Positions 1-6,239 of a DNA stretch of 13,055 nucleotides are shown here, piece by piece. The stretch spans positions 1-13,055 of the forward strand of contig JAPHSC010000190.1 in NCBI GenBank assembly GCA_026193125.1, written 5' to 3'. The notes under the pieces are model-generated. The model worked only from the letters and a program-made list of their open reading frames with translations, was not told where the DNA came from and made no database searches. A program made the position numbers and the translations under genes. This stretch comes from Gammaproteobacteria bacterium. Its GTDB lineage: Bacteria > Pseudomonadota > Gammaproteobacteria > Steroidobacterales > BM003. How positions within the stretch are numbered: position 1 is the first letter of the stretch; every line of letters starts with the position of its first letter.

Positions 1-29
1 CCCTGGCACCTTGATGCTGAACCGGGTGG

Positions 30-58
30 ATTCTACTGTCCGCAAGGCGTCGTGTCTA
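30..58 (-). promoter_or_regulatory. Sigma-70-type promoter leaving the window, probably for carA
   Basis: On the minus strand the sequence reads TAGACA, a 17-base spacer, then TAGAAT: five of six matches in each box at ideal spacing. The -35 box overlaps the TAG stop codon of dapB. Transcription would start near base 23 and run out of the window. In many gammaproteobacteria dapB is followed by carA (carbamoyl-phosphate synthase small subunit), so carA is the likely target, but no carA coding sequence lies inside the window. Confidence 0.6.
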
Positions 59-877
59 TTTCAGACCCAGAACATCGGACATTTCGTACAGTCCAGGCGG
101 TTGACCCGCCAGCCACTGCGCAGCCTTCAGGGCGCCGTGGGCAAATGTGGCGCGCTTGCTGACCCTATGGATCAATTCCAAACGCTCGCCTTCACCTGCA
201 AACATCACGCTGTGCTCACCTGCTACATCCCCACCACGCAAGGCCGCGAAGCCGACGCTTCCGGGGCCACGCAGGCTCTCACTGCCCGGCAAGCGGTCCT
301 GCCTGAGCGAGTCCAGGTTGCTACCGCGACCCCGGGCCACGGATCGCCCCAGGCCCAGGGCTGTACCCGAGGGGAGATCCCGCTTGTTACGGTGATGCAC
401 TTCGAAAATCTCGGTGTCAAACTGCTCACCCAACACGCCGGCGGCCAGTTCCACCAGACGATTAAGCAAGGCGATGCCCAAACTCGTGTTTGCGGCCAAT
501 AAAACAGGCACGGACTTGCTCAGCTCGCGTATGTGTTCAAGCTGGGAAGCATCGTGTCCGGTGGTGCACAGGACCATCGCCACGCCCTGCTCGCGGCAGG
601 CGGATAAATGGGCCTGGGTCGCGCCTGGCAGACTGAAGTCAATGACCACTTTTGCGCCTTGCATGACCTTGGCCGGGTCCGCCTGGAACAACAGCGCCGG
701 CAAGCCCGGCTGGATGATATCCACTGGTTGATTCAGCAACCCGCTGCCGGATGAGCAGCCTGCGCCGGAAAGTTCAAACAGGGAATTTCCGGGCAGCAGG
801 GCCAGCACTTCCCGACCCATACGCCCGCTGGCCCCAAGCAGGGCCAAGCGGAGCGAAGACCGGGTGCTGTTGTTCAT
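56..877 (-). CDS. dapB: 4-hydroxy-tetrahydrodipicolinate reductase DapB
   Basis: This cytoplasmic NAD(P)H-dependent enzyme reduces the dihydrodipicolinate precursor in the diaminopimelate/lysine pathway, supplying peptidoglycan and lysine. The 273-residue product matches the E. coli length. An N-terminal Rossmann fold carries GASGRMG (residues 15-21), followed by DFSLP (80-84) and a CTTG loop (104-107) where GTTG is usual. The substrate and catalytic motif HHRNKRDLPSGT spans 161-172, with the expected catalytic His 161 and Lys 165. The C-terminal stretch GEHSVMFAGEGERLEL is also typical. The ATG overlaps the dnaJ stop codon (ATGA) and no clear Shine-Dalgarno precedes it, so translation is probably coupled to dnaJ. 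It is the last gene of the chaperone operon inside the window. Identification is secure; the G-to-C change in the TTG loop is the only oddity. Confidence 0.97.
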   Translation of the reverse strand: MNNSTRSSLRLALLGASGRMGREVLALLPGNSLFELSGAGCSSGSGLLNQPVDIIQPGLPALLFQADPAKVMQGAKVVIDFSLPGATQAHLSACREQGVAMVLCTTGHDASQLEHIRELSKSVPVLLAANTSLGIALLNRLVELAAGVLGEQFDTEIFEVHHRNKRDLPSGTALGLGRSVARGRGSNLDSLRQDRLPGSESLRGPGSVGFAALRGGDVAGEHSVMFAGEGERLELIHRVSKRATFAHGALKAAQWLAGQPPGLYEMSDVLGLK

Positions 878-2004
878 ATGCCGATGTTCTCAAAGAAATT
901 CTTTACGCTATCCAGCCAACCGGATTCCTTGGGACTGTGCCGCTTGCCACCACCGCGCAGAGAGTCATCCAGCTCTGCCAAAAGCTTTTTCTGACCTTCC
1001 GACAAATGGACCGGGGTTTCCACCGTGGTACGGCAATACAGTTCTCCGACCGGCCCGCCCCGCACCGGCTTCACGCCCTTGCCGCGCAAGCGAAACACCT
1101 TGCCTGTCTGGGTTCCGGCAGGAATTTTTAGCGTTACGTGACCCGTGAGGGTTGGCACTTCGATGGATCCACCAAGGGCCGCGGTTGTAAAACTGATGGG
1201 TACCTCACAGGCCAGGTCGGCACCTTCACGCTCAAATATTGCGTGGGTTCGCACGTGAATCTCAACATACAGATCCCCCGCGGGGCCGCCCGAGCGTCCG
1301 GCTTCACCCTGACCACCCAGGCGAATCCGATCACCGCTATCTACCCCGGCCGGGACGTTGACTTCCAGCTTCCTGGTTTCTCGCACACGTCCCTGCCCGG
1401 AGCACCCTTCGCAGGGATCTTTTATCGTCTTGCCGCTACCGCGACAATTCGGGCATGTTTGCTGGACCGAAAAGAAGCCCTGCTGCATCCGTACCTGGCC
1501 CACTCCGCCACAGGTATCGCAGTCCACCGGGCTGCTACCCTCGGCTGCACCCGTGCCATGGCAAATCTCGCACTCGACCATGGTGGGCACGCTTATGGTG
1601 ACCGTTGCTCCGGCTACCGCCTGTTCCAGGTCCAGTTCCAGCGAATATCGCAGGTCCGCACCGCGAAAAACCTGGCTGCGTGAGCGCCTTCCGCCGCCAC
1701 CGAAAATATCGCCAAATACATCACCGAACATGTCGCTGAAGGCATCCGCCCCCCCAGTGAAACCTGGGCCCGCTGATTGCTCCAGCCCGGCATGCCCGTA
1801 GCGGTCATAGCGAGCGCGCTTGTCGGCATTACTCAAGACTTCGTAGGCTTCCTTGACCTCTTTAAACTGGCCCTCAGCCGTGTCATCGTCCTGGTTGCGA
1901 TCCGGATGATGCTTCATAGCCAGGCGCCGGTAAGCCTTCTTCAGGTCTACCGCCGATACTTCCCGGGACACCCCGAGAACCTCGTAATAGTCGCGTTTGG
2001 CCAT
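874..2004 (-). CDS. dnaJ: Chaperone DnaJ (Hsp40)
   Basis: DnaJ is the J-domain co-chaperone that delivers unfolded substrates to DnaK and stimulates its ATPase. The 376-residue protein has a J-domain at residues 1-70 with the HPD tripeptide at 33-35. A Gly/Phe-rich linker follows (about 72-107, ending near FGGGGRRS). Four CxxCxGxG zinc-binding repeats have Cys pairs at 145/148, 162/165, 184/187 and 198/201, followed by two C-terminal substrate-binding domains. The chosen ATG gives the canonical N-terminus MAKRDYYEVLGVSRE, with GTGGGGA directly upstream as ribosome-binding site. The frame stays open 36 codons further upstream, but that extension has no family similarity. The gene sits 266 bases after dnaK, and its TGA overlaps the dapB ATG. 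Type I (zinc-containing) DnaJ, secure. Confidence 0.97.
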   Translation of the reverse strand: MAKRDYYEVLGVSREVSAVDLKKAYRRLAMKHHPDRNQDDDTAEGQFKEVKEAYEVLSNADKRARYDRYGHAGLEQSAGPGFTGGADAFSDMFGDVFGDIFGGGGRRSRSQVFRGADLRYSLELDLEQAVAGATVTISVPTMVECEICHGTGAAEGSSPVDCDTCGGVGQVRMQQGFFSVQQTCPNCRGSGKTIKDPCEGCSGQGRVRETRKLEVNVPAGVDSGDRIRLGGQGEAGRSGGPAGDLYVEIHVRTHAIFEREGADLACEVPISFTTAALGGSIEVPTLTGHVTLKIPAGTQTGKVFRLRGKGVKPVRGGPVGELYCRTTVETPVHLSEGQKKLLAELDDSLRGGGKRHSPKESGWLDSVKNFFENIGI

Positions 2005-2031
2005 TCCCCACCGTCGTTTTTTTCTTGGGGA
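2005..2031 (-). promoter_or_regulatory. Hairpin that could mask the dnaJ ribosome-binding site
   Basis: On the minus-strand mRNA, TCCCCA (2026-2031) is complementary to TGGGGA (2005-2010), with a 15-base A-rich loop between. The second arm is the dnaJ Shine-Dalgarno-like sequence directly abutting the ATG. Six base pairs, four of them G-C, could make dnaJ translation sensitive to temperature or to upstream translation. This is seen as complementarity only; no function is shown. Confidence 0.35.
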
Positions 2032-2205
2032 GTCCCTGATCCATTCATGACCACGCATATTGTGTTGAAAAATTCCAACTCCCATGCTGCCCATCTTCGC
2101 GAGTCTGCTCACGTGCGATTGGCGCCTGGTCGCTGTACCTTTCAGCTAACAAATCTGCCTGGCCAGGAATAATCCAGAAGCTCCCTGGCGTTACTAATCC
2201 CAAGA

Positions 2206-2238
2206 AGCCGCCGCGACCTTGGCTGGGTCGGGGCGGCT
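2206..2238 (-). other. GC-rich stem-loop between dnaK and dnaJ
   Basis: A 13-base arm (2206-2218) pairs with 2226-2238 around a 7-base loop, with a single G-G mismatch (2213/2231). On the minus-strand transcript it lies about 32 bases after the dnaK stop. The sequence that follows (TCTTGGGATT) has no clean U-tract, so it is more likely an attenuator, a processing site or an mRNA-stabilising hairpin than a full rho-independent terminator. Confidence 0.5.
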
Positions 2239-2248
2239 GCCACCTAGG

Positions 2249-2278
2249 ATGCCAGATACCTCAATCGGTATCAGGCAT
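2249..2278 (-). other. Stem-loop overlapping the dnaK stop codon
   Basis: Arms 2249-2260 and 2267-2278 pair at 11 of 12 positions (one A-A mismatch on the plus strand) around a 6-base loop. The structure includes the TGA of dnaK (2271-2273). No T-run follows on the minus strand. It could protect the 3' end of a dnaK-only message or reduce read-through into dnaJ. Confidence 0.5.
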
Positions 2279-4202
2279 TCTTGTTCTCACCGTTACCTTT
2301 GACTTCCTCAAATTCAGCATCGACCACGTCGTCGCTAGCTCCAGTCGCTTCGCCCGCTGCGCCCGCCTGTTGTTCCTGGGCAGCCTGCTCCTGGTATACG
2401 CGCTGAGCCAGGGCGGCCGAGGCTTCGGACAGGGCCTTGCTCTTGGTCTCGATGGCGTCTTTGCTATCACCCTTTAGGGCTTCGCGCACATCACCAATGG
2501 CGGCCTCAATACGACTGCGCTCCTCTGGCTGCACCTTGTCTCCAAGGTCAGTCAATGACTTCTCGGTCGCGTGAATCAAGCCGTCGGCCTGGTTACGTGC
2601 TTCCACCATTTCACGGAACTTGCGGTCTTCCTCATGGTGGGCCTCGGCATCCTTGACCATGCGATCGACTTCTTCGTCGGTCAGACCACTGGAGGCCTTG
2701 ATGACAATCTTCTGCTCCTTGGAGGTAGCCTTGTCCTTGGCCGAGACGTTCAGGATGCCATTCGCATCAATATCAAAGGTTACCTCGATCTGGGGCAGTC
2801 CACGCGGAGCCGGCGGGATATCGCTCAGGTCGAAGCGCCCCAGCGATTTGTTATCCAGCGCCCGATCACGCTCACCCTGAAGCACGTGGATGGTCACGGC
2901 CGTCTGGTTATCGTCTGCGGTCGAGAAAACCTGGTTAGCCTTGGTCGGGATCGTGGTGTTCTTGTCGATCAGCTTGGTCATTACGCCGCCCAGGGTTTCG
3001 ATACCCAGGGACAAGGGCGTGACATCCAGCAGCAGCACGTCTTTCACTTCGCCCGAGAGCACACCACCCTGAATCGCGGCGCCAACGGCCACCGCTTCGT
3101 CAGGATTCACATCCTTACGCGGTTCCCGCCCGAAAAAGTTCTTAACCTCTTGCTGCACCTTGGGCATGCGGGTTTGCCCACCCACCAGGATCACGTCTTC
3201 AATTTCCGAGACCTTCAGCCCGGCATCTTTCAGCGCAATGCGGCAGGGCCCGATGGTGCGCGCGATCAAGTCTTCTACCAGCGACTCTACCTTGGCCCGG
3301 CTCAACTTGATGCTCAGGTGCTTGGGACCACTGGCATCGGCGGTGATATAGGGCAGGTTAACTTCGCTTTGCTGCGAGGTTGATACTTCGACCTTGGCTT
3401 TCTCTGCTGCTTCCTTCAGGCGCTGCATGGCCAGCGGGTCCTTGCGAATATCCACCCCGCTTTCCTTCTCGAATTCCGACGCGAGGTAATCGATGATGCG
3501 CTTGTCGAAATCCTCACCACCCAGGAAGGTATCGCCATTGGTGGCCAACACTTCGAACTGGTGTTCGCCGTCCACTTCGGCAATCTCGATCACCGAAATA
3601 TCAAAGGTACCGCCGCCCAGGTCATACACGGCAATCTTGCGGTCACCGCGCTTTTTGTCCAGACCGTAGGCCAGGGCCGCCGCGGTCGGCTCATTGATGA
3701 TACGTTTAACCTCCAGGCCGGCGATACGACCCGCGTCCTTGGTGGCCTGGCGCTGGGAATCGTTGAAGTAGGCAGGCACGGTGATCACGGCCTCGGTCAC
3801 CGGCTCCCCGAGGTAATCCTCGGCAGTCTTCTTCATCTTCATCAGCACTCGGGCCGAAACCTCCGGCGGCGACATTTTCTTGCCATGGACTTCCACCCAG
3901 GCATCGCCATTGTCTGCCTTGCAAATCTTGTATGGCACCATGTCGATGTCTTTCTGCACCACCGGGTCATCGAAACGACGACCAATCAGGCGCTTGACCG
4001 CAGACAGGGTATTCGTAGGGTTGGTGACCGCCTGCCGCTTGGCCGACTGGCCTACCAGCCACTCCTCGTCCTTGGTCTGGGCGACGATGGACGGAGTGGT
4101 GCGATCACCCTCACTGTTCTCAATAACCTTGGGCTTGTCGCCCTCCATGACGGAGACGCAGGAGTTGGTGGTCCCCAGGTCAATTCCAATCACTCTACCC
4201 AT
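2271..4202 (-). CDS. dnaK: Chaperone protein DnaK (Hsp70)
   Basis: DnaK is the cytoplasmic ATP-dependent Hsp70. It binds exposed hydrophobic segments of proteins and cycles with DnaJ and GrpE. The 643-residue product begins with MGRVIGIDLGTTNSCV, the first phosphate loop, with DLGGGTFD at 194-201 as the second. Further along are the VGGQTRMP adenosine motif and the interdomain linker (LLLDVTPLSLG), then the beta-sandwich substrate domain and the helical lid. It ends with the usual acidic EEVK-type tail, here extended as GNGENKNA. The ATG is preceded by GGAGAG at good spacing. A TTG five codons upstream is rejected because it overlaps that ribosome-binding site. grpE lies 102 bases upstream and dnaJ 266 downstream. 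A sigma-32-like promoter sits in the grpE-dnaK gap. Identification is secure. Confidence 0.98.
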   Translation of the reverse strand: MGRVIGIDLGTTNSCVSVMEGDKPKVIENSEGDRTTPSIVAQTKDEEWLVGQSAKRQAVTNPTNTLSAVKRLIGRRFDDPVVQKDIDMVPYKICKADNGDAWVEVHGKKMSPPEVSARVLMKMKKTAEDYLGEPVTEAVITVPAYFNDSQRQATKDAGRIAGLEVKRIINEPTAAALAYGLDKKRGDRKIAVYDLGGGTFDISVIEIAEVDGEHQFEVLATNGDTFLGGEDFDKRIIDYLASEFEKESGVDIRKDPLAMQRLKEAAEKAKVEVSTSQQSEVNLPYITADASGPKHLSIKLSRAKVESLVEDLIARTIGPCRIALKDAGLKVSEIEDVILVGGQTRMPKVQQEVKNFFGREPRKDVNPDEAVAVGAAIQGGVLSGEVKDVLLLDVTPLSLGIETLGGVMTKLIDKNTTIPTKANQVFSTADDNQTAVTIHVLQGERDRALDNKSLGRFDLSDIPPAPRGLPQIEVTFDIDANGILNVSAKDKATSKEQKIVIKASSGLTDEEVDRMVKDAEAHHEEDRKFREMVEARNQADGLIHATEKSLTDLGDKVQPEERSRIEAAIGDVREALKGDSKDAIETKSKALSEASAALAQRVYQEQAAQEQQAGAAGEATGASDDVVDAEFEEVKGNGENKNA

Positions 4203-4244
4203 GAAATTACTCTCCAAAAAAGATGTTCAAAAACTTGTACTGTT

Positions 4245-4272
4245 TAATTGGGCTGCCAGCTGACTTTTCAAG
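4245..4272 (-). promoter_or_regulatory. Second sigma-32-like (heat-shock) promoter, directly upstream of dnaK
   Basis: On the minus strand the grpE-dnaK gap reads CTTGAAA (4266-4272), 12 bases, then GCCCAATTA (4245-4253). The first box is a perfect match to the RpoH -35 consensus. The second matches seven of nine positions of CCCCATTTA. Transcription would start near 4238 and give a leader of about 36 bases before the dnaK ATG. The spacing is within the published 11-16 range, at its short end. Confidence 0.5.
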
Positions 4273-4304
4273 TGCAGGGCCCGTCAATACCGTATGGAAC
4301 CCGC

Positions 4305-4847
4305 CTAATCCACCGCCCTGGACACGATCACCCGGGCCGGGCGCAGGACCCGGTCGTGAATGCGATAGCCTTTTTGCACCACCAGCAATACCGAATCCGG
4401 CTCAGCATCCGGCGAGGGCTGGGTCGCCATGGCCTCGTGCCATTCGGGATTGAATGGTTCTCCCAGCGGATCCAGGCAGGATATTCCAAACTTCTCCAGG
4501 ACGCTGGTCAGCAACTTCAGGGTCGCCCGAATACCCTCGGCAACCGCCTCCATGTTGTCACTACCCGCGGCCTCCAGGCCGATCTCAAGGCTATCCACTA
4601 CCGGCAGCAACTCGCCGGCCAGGCGTTCCACGCCGTACTTGTGGGCCCGCTCCAGCTCCCGGTCCGAGCGCTTGCGGATATTGTCCATCTCTGCCCTGGC
4701 CCTCAGGAGCTGGTCGCGAAAATCATCCGCCTGGGCCCTGGCCGCATCCAACTCTCCCGGTTCGCCACGCTCTTCCGTCGCAGCCTCGGAAGTTTCAGAC
4801 GTCGAATCCTGCGGGTACTCGTTAGGATTTTCCTGCTCAGAGCTCAT
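4305..4847 (-). CDS. grpE: Nucleotide exchange factor GrpE
   Basis: GrpE is a homodimer that opens the DnaK nucleotide pocket and releases ADP, completing the Hsp70 cycle; it can also act as a thermosensor. The 180-residue product has an acidic, disordered N-terminus (about 1-35), a long coiled-coil helix (about 36-85, including AEMDNIRKRSDRE) and the C-terminal beta-wing. The wing carries the family signature FNPEWHEAM and a GYRIHDRVLRPARV stretch. The ATG was chosen because GGGAGA lies 8 bases upstream; a TTG eight codons earlier lacks such support. The gene sits between hrcA (90-base gap holding a heat-shock-type promoter and a hairpin) and dnaK (102-base gap). Length and motifs leave little doubt. 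Confidence 0.96.
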   Translation of the reverse strand: MSSEQENPNEYPQDSTSETSEAATEERGEPGELDAARAQADDFRDQLLRARAEMDNIRKRSDRELERAHKYGVERLAGELLPVVDSLEIGLEAAGSDNMEAVAEGIRATLKLLTSVLEKFGISCLDPLGEPFNPEWHEAMATQPSPDAEPDSVLLVVQKGYRIHDRVLRPARVIVSRAVD

Positions 4848-4880
4848 TATTCGGGTCTCCCGTAAACACAACCATCGGCC

Positions 4881-4900
4881 TCCCCTTGCGCGGAAGGGGA
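4881..4900 (-). other. Perfect stem-loop in the grpE leader
   Basis: On the minus strand TCCCCTT (4894-4900) pairs perfectly with AAGGGGA (4881-4887) around a 6-base GC-rich loop. It lies inside the predicted 5' untranslated region of the heat-shock transcript, about 33 bases upstream of the grpE ATG. No U-tract follows, so it is not a terminator. It may stabilise the 5' end or separate hrcA from grpE messages. Confidence 0.5.
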
Positions 4901-4926
4901 CCGTAAATCCTGATACATGCTGCTGG

Positions 4927-4953
4927 ATGGGGGCGGCTTACTTTGAATTCAAG
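4927..4953 (-). promoter_or_regulatory. Sigma-32-like (heat-shock) promoter for grpE-dnaK-dnaJ-dapB
   Basis: On the minus strand CTTGAA (4948-4953) is followed, 15 bases later, by CCCCAT (4927-4932), within a CCCCCATCC run. Both boxes agree with the RpoH consensus (CTTGAAA, 11-16 bases, CCCCATNT). The -35 box lies in the last codons of hrcA, and the hrcA TAA falls in the spacer. The predicted start near 4920 gives a leader of about 70 bases before grpE. Heat-induced transcripts from here would omit hrcA. Confidence 0.65.
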
Positions 4954-5987
4954 GCTGAGCCCAGCAATTTTGCCGCCACATCCACGATGGGGATGACCCG
5001 TTCATAGGCCATGCGCGTGGGTCCGATCACGCCAAGTACCCCGACGACATCGTCATTCGAGGTATATGGCGCAACCACCAGTGAGCAATCATCGAGCACC
5101 GAATAACCACTCTCCTCACCAATAAAAATTTGCACCCCGTGAGCGCTTGAGACCTTGTCCAACATGCCCAGGATGTCACGCTTGGCGTTAAATGCCTCAA
5201 ATAGTCGACGCAACTTGTCCACATCGTGCAATTCGGCAAAGCCCATCAAATTGGTCTCCCCCGCCACGACGAAGTTATCCTGATCCTCCTGATTGAAGGC
5301 TCTCTGGGCGATGCTGATGGCGTCCAGCATCAACTGATTCATGCGCTCGCGGGTAGTCTTGAGCTCCTCCACGATGAGCTCGCGTACCTGGGCGAGTTCG
5401 CGACCGGCGAATTTCTCATTCAGGTAATTCGCGGCCCTGACCAATTCCTCGCCACTGTAGTCTCTGTCGAGCTGCAAAATTCGGTTCTGAACTTCCTGAT
5501 CATTTATCACGATAATGGCCAGCACCCGCTTGTCTGACAATGGCAGGAACTCTATCTGCCTGAGTGAGGCATGCGGCTGGCGCGGCGTGGTCACTACCCC
5601 GGCAAGGCTGGTCAATGAGGACAACAGGGCCGAGGTCGAAGCCACCAGTGACTTCTGGTCCTGGGCCTCCGTCGAAATCCTGCGCGCCAGGTGTTTCACC
5701 TCGGCGCTGGAAAGCGGCTTCAATCGCAACAAGGTATCCACGAAAAAACGGAATCCCCGCGATGTGGGCACCCTGCCTGCCGAGGTATGGGGTGAACTGA
5801 TGAAACCCATCTCTTCCAGATCGACCATCACGTTACGGATGGTCGCAGCGCTCAAGTCCAGGCCTGAATCCCGCGACAGTGTGCGCGAGCCCACGGGTTG
5901 GCCCTCGCGAATGTAGCGCTGCACCAGGACCCTGAGCAGATGCTGCGCCCGTTCGCCTGGAAACTGATCGTTGAATACGTCGCGCAT
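4938..5987 (-). CDS. hrcA: Heat-inducible transcription repressor HrcA
   Basis: HrcA is a dimeric DNA-binding repressor of chaperone genes. In other bacteria it binds the CIRCE inverted repeat and needs GroEL to stay active. The 349-residue product starts with a winged-helix domain (about 1-85) containing GSRTLSRDSGLDLSAATIRN and the MGFISSPHTSAGRVPTSRGFRFF signature. A GAF-like middle domain follows, and the C-terminus carries GVLGVIGPTRMAYERVIPIVD. The ATG is preceded by AAGGA at 6-base spacing. A TTG nine codons further upstream is less well supported. It heads the hrcA-grpE-dnaK-dnaJ cluster and diverges from nadK. No canonical CIRCE sequence was seen near it or grpE, so its operator in this genome is unclear. 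Gene identity is secure. Confidence 0.95.
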   Translation of the reverse strand: MRDVFNDQFPGERAQHLLRVLVQRYIREGQPVGSRTLSRDSGLDLSAATIRNVMVDLEEMGFISSPHTSAGRVPTSRGFRFFVDTLLRLKPLSSAEVKHLARRISTEAQDQKSLVASTSALLSSLTSLAGVVTTPRQPHASLRQIEFLPLSDKRVLAIIVINDQEVQNRILQLDRDYSGEELVRAANYLNEKFAGRELAQVRELIVEELKTTRERMNQLMLDAISIAQRAFNQEDQDNFVVAGETNLMGFAELHDVDKLRRLFEAFNAKRDILGMLDKVSSAHGVQIFIGEESGYSVLDDCSLVVAPYTSNDDVVGVLGVIGPTRMAYERVIPIVDVAAKLLGSALNSK

Positions 5988-6010
5988 GTGTTCCTTAGAA
6001 AAAACCTCTT

Positions 6011-6045
6011 GCAATAAGGTATTGATCGGTCAAGATTGCTATTGC
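6011..6045. promoter_or_regulatory. Nested inverted repeats upstream of hrcA (candidate operator)
   Basis: GCAATA (6011-6016) and TATTGC (6040-6045) form a perfect 6-base dyad. TTGA (6022-6025) and TCAA (6030-6033) form a second dyad centred within half a base of the first. The element lies 24 bases upstream of the hrcA ATG. It differs from CIRCE (TTAGCACTC-N9-GAGTGCTAA) in sequence and spacing. It may be an operator for HrcA or another regulator, or a leader hairpin. Confidence 0.35.
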
Positions 6046-6055
6046 GGTGCAGTGC

Positions 6056-6061
6056 TGTCAA
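6056..6061 (-). promoter_or_regulatory. Possible -35 box for hrcA
   Basis: A perfect TTGACA occurs on the minus strand 68 bases before the hrcA start codon. The matching -10 region is poor: 17-18 bases downstream only CAATCT or AATCTT is found. Treat this as a half promoter that may need an activator, or as chance. Confidence 0.25.
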
Positions 6062-6239
6062 GCAGGCCAACCTGGACGAAATTTCGACTGGATTCCGACC
6101 CGGTGCCAGGCATGAGCAAGCTTTGCGAATCAGCCCTTAGCGTGTTGTTCATGCAGAAAACCTGATTTACAAGTAAGGCAGATATAACAGATATACTGGA
6201 TAACACCAGCAGCGGGGGAATATAGGGCCCGGAAAGTTT

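Noticed and set aside
2571..3383. Long open frame (270 codons) on the plus strand opposite dnaK
   Set aside because: Antisense frames in dnaK genes are a known by-product of codon bias. The product has no recognisable domain, no ribosome-binding site is evident, and it lies fully inside a secure gene.
3561..4247. Second long plus-strand frame (228 codons) opposite the dnaK 5' half
   Set aside because: Same reason: composition-driven shadow of dnaK, His/Gly/Leu-rich with no family resemblance.
6049..6062. GTGCAGTGCTGTCAA as a CIRCE half-site
   Set aside because: It resembles GAGTGCTAA only partly, and no matching TTAGCACTC lies 9 bases away on the other side.
6192..6209. TACTGGATAACACCAGCA as an SOS (LexA) box
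   Set aside because: The CTGG/CCAG arms are 6 bases apart, not the 8 of CTGT-N8-ACAG, and the invariant T and A are missing.
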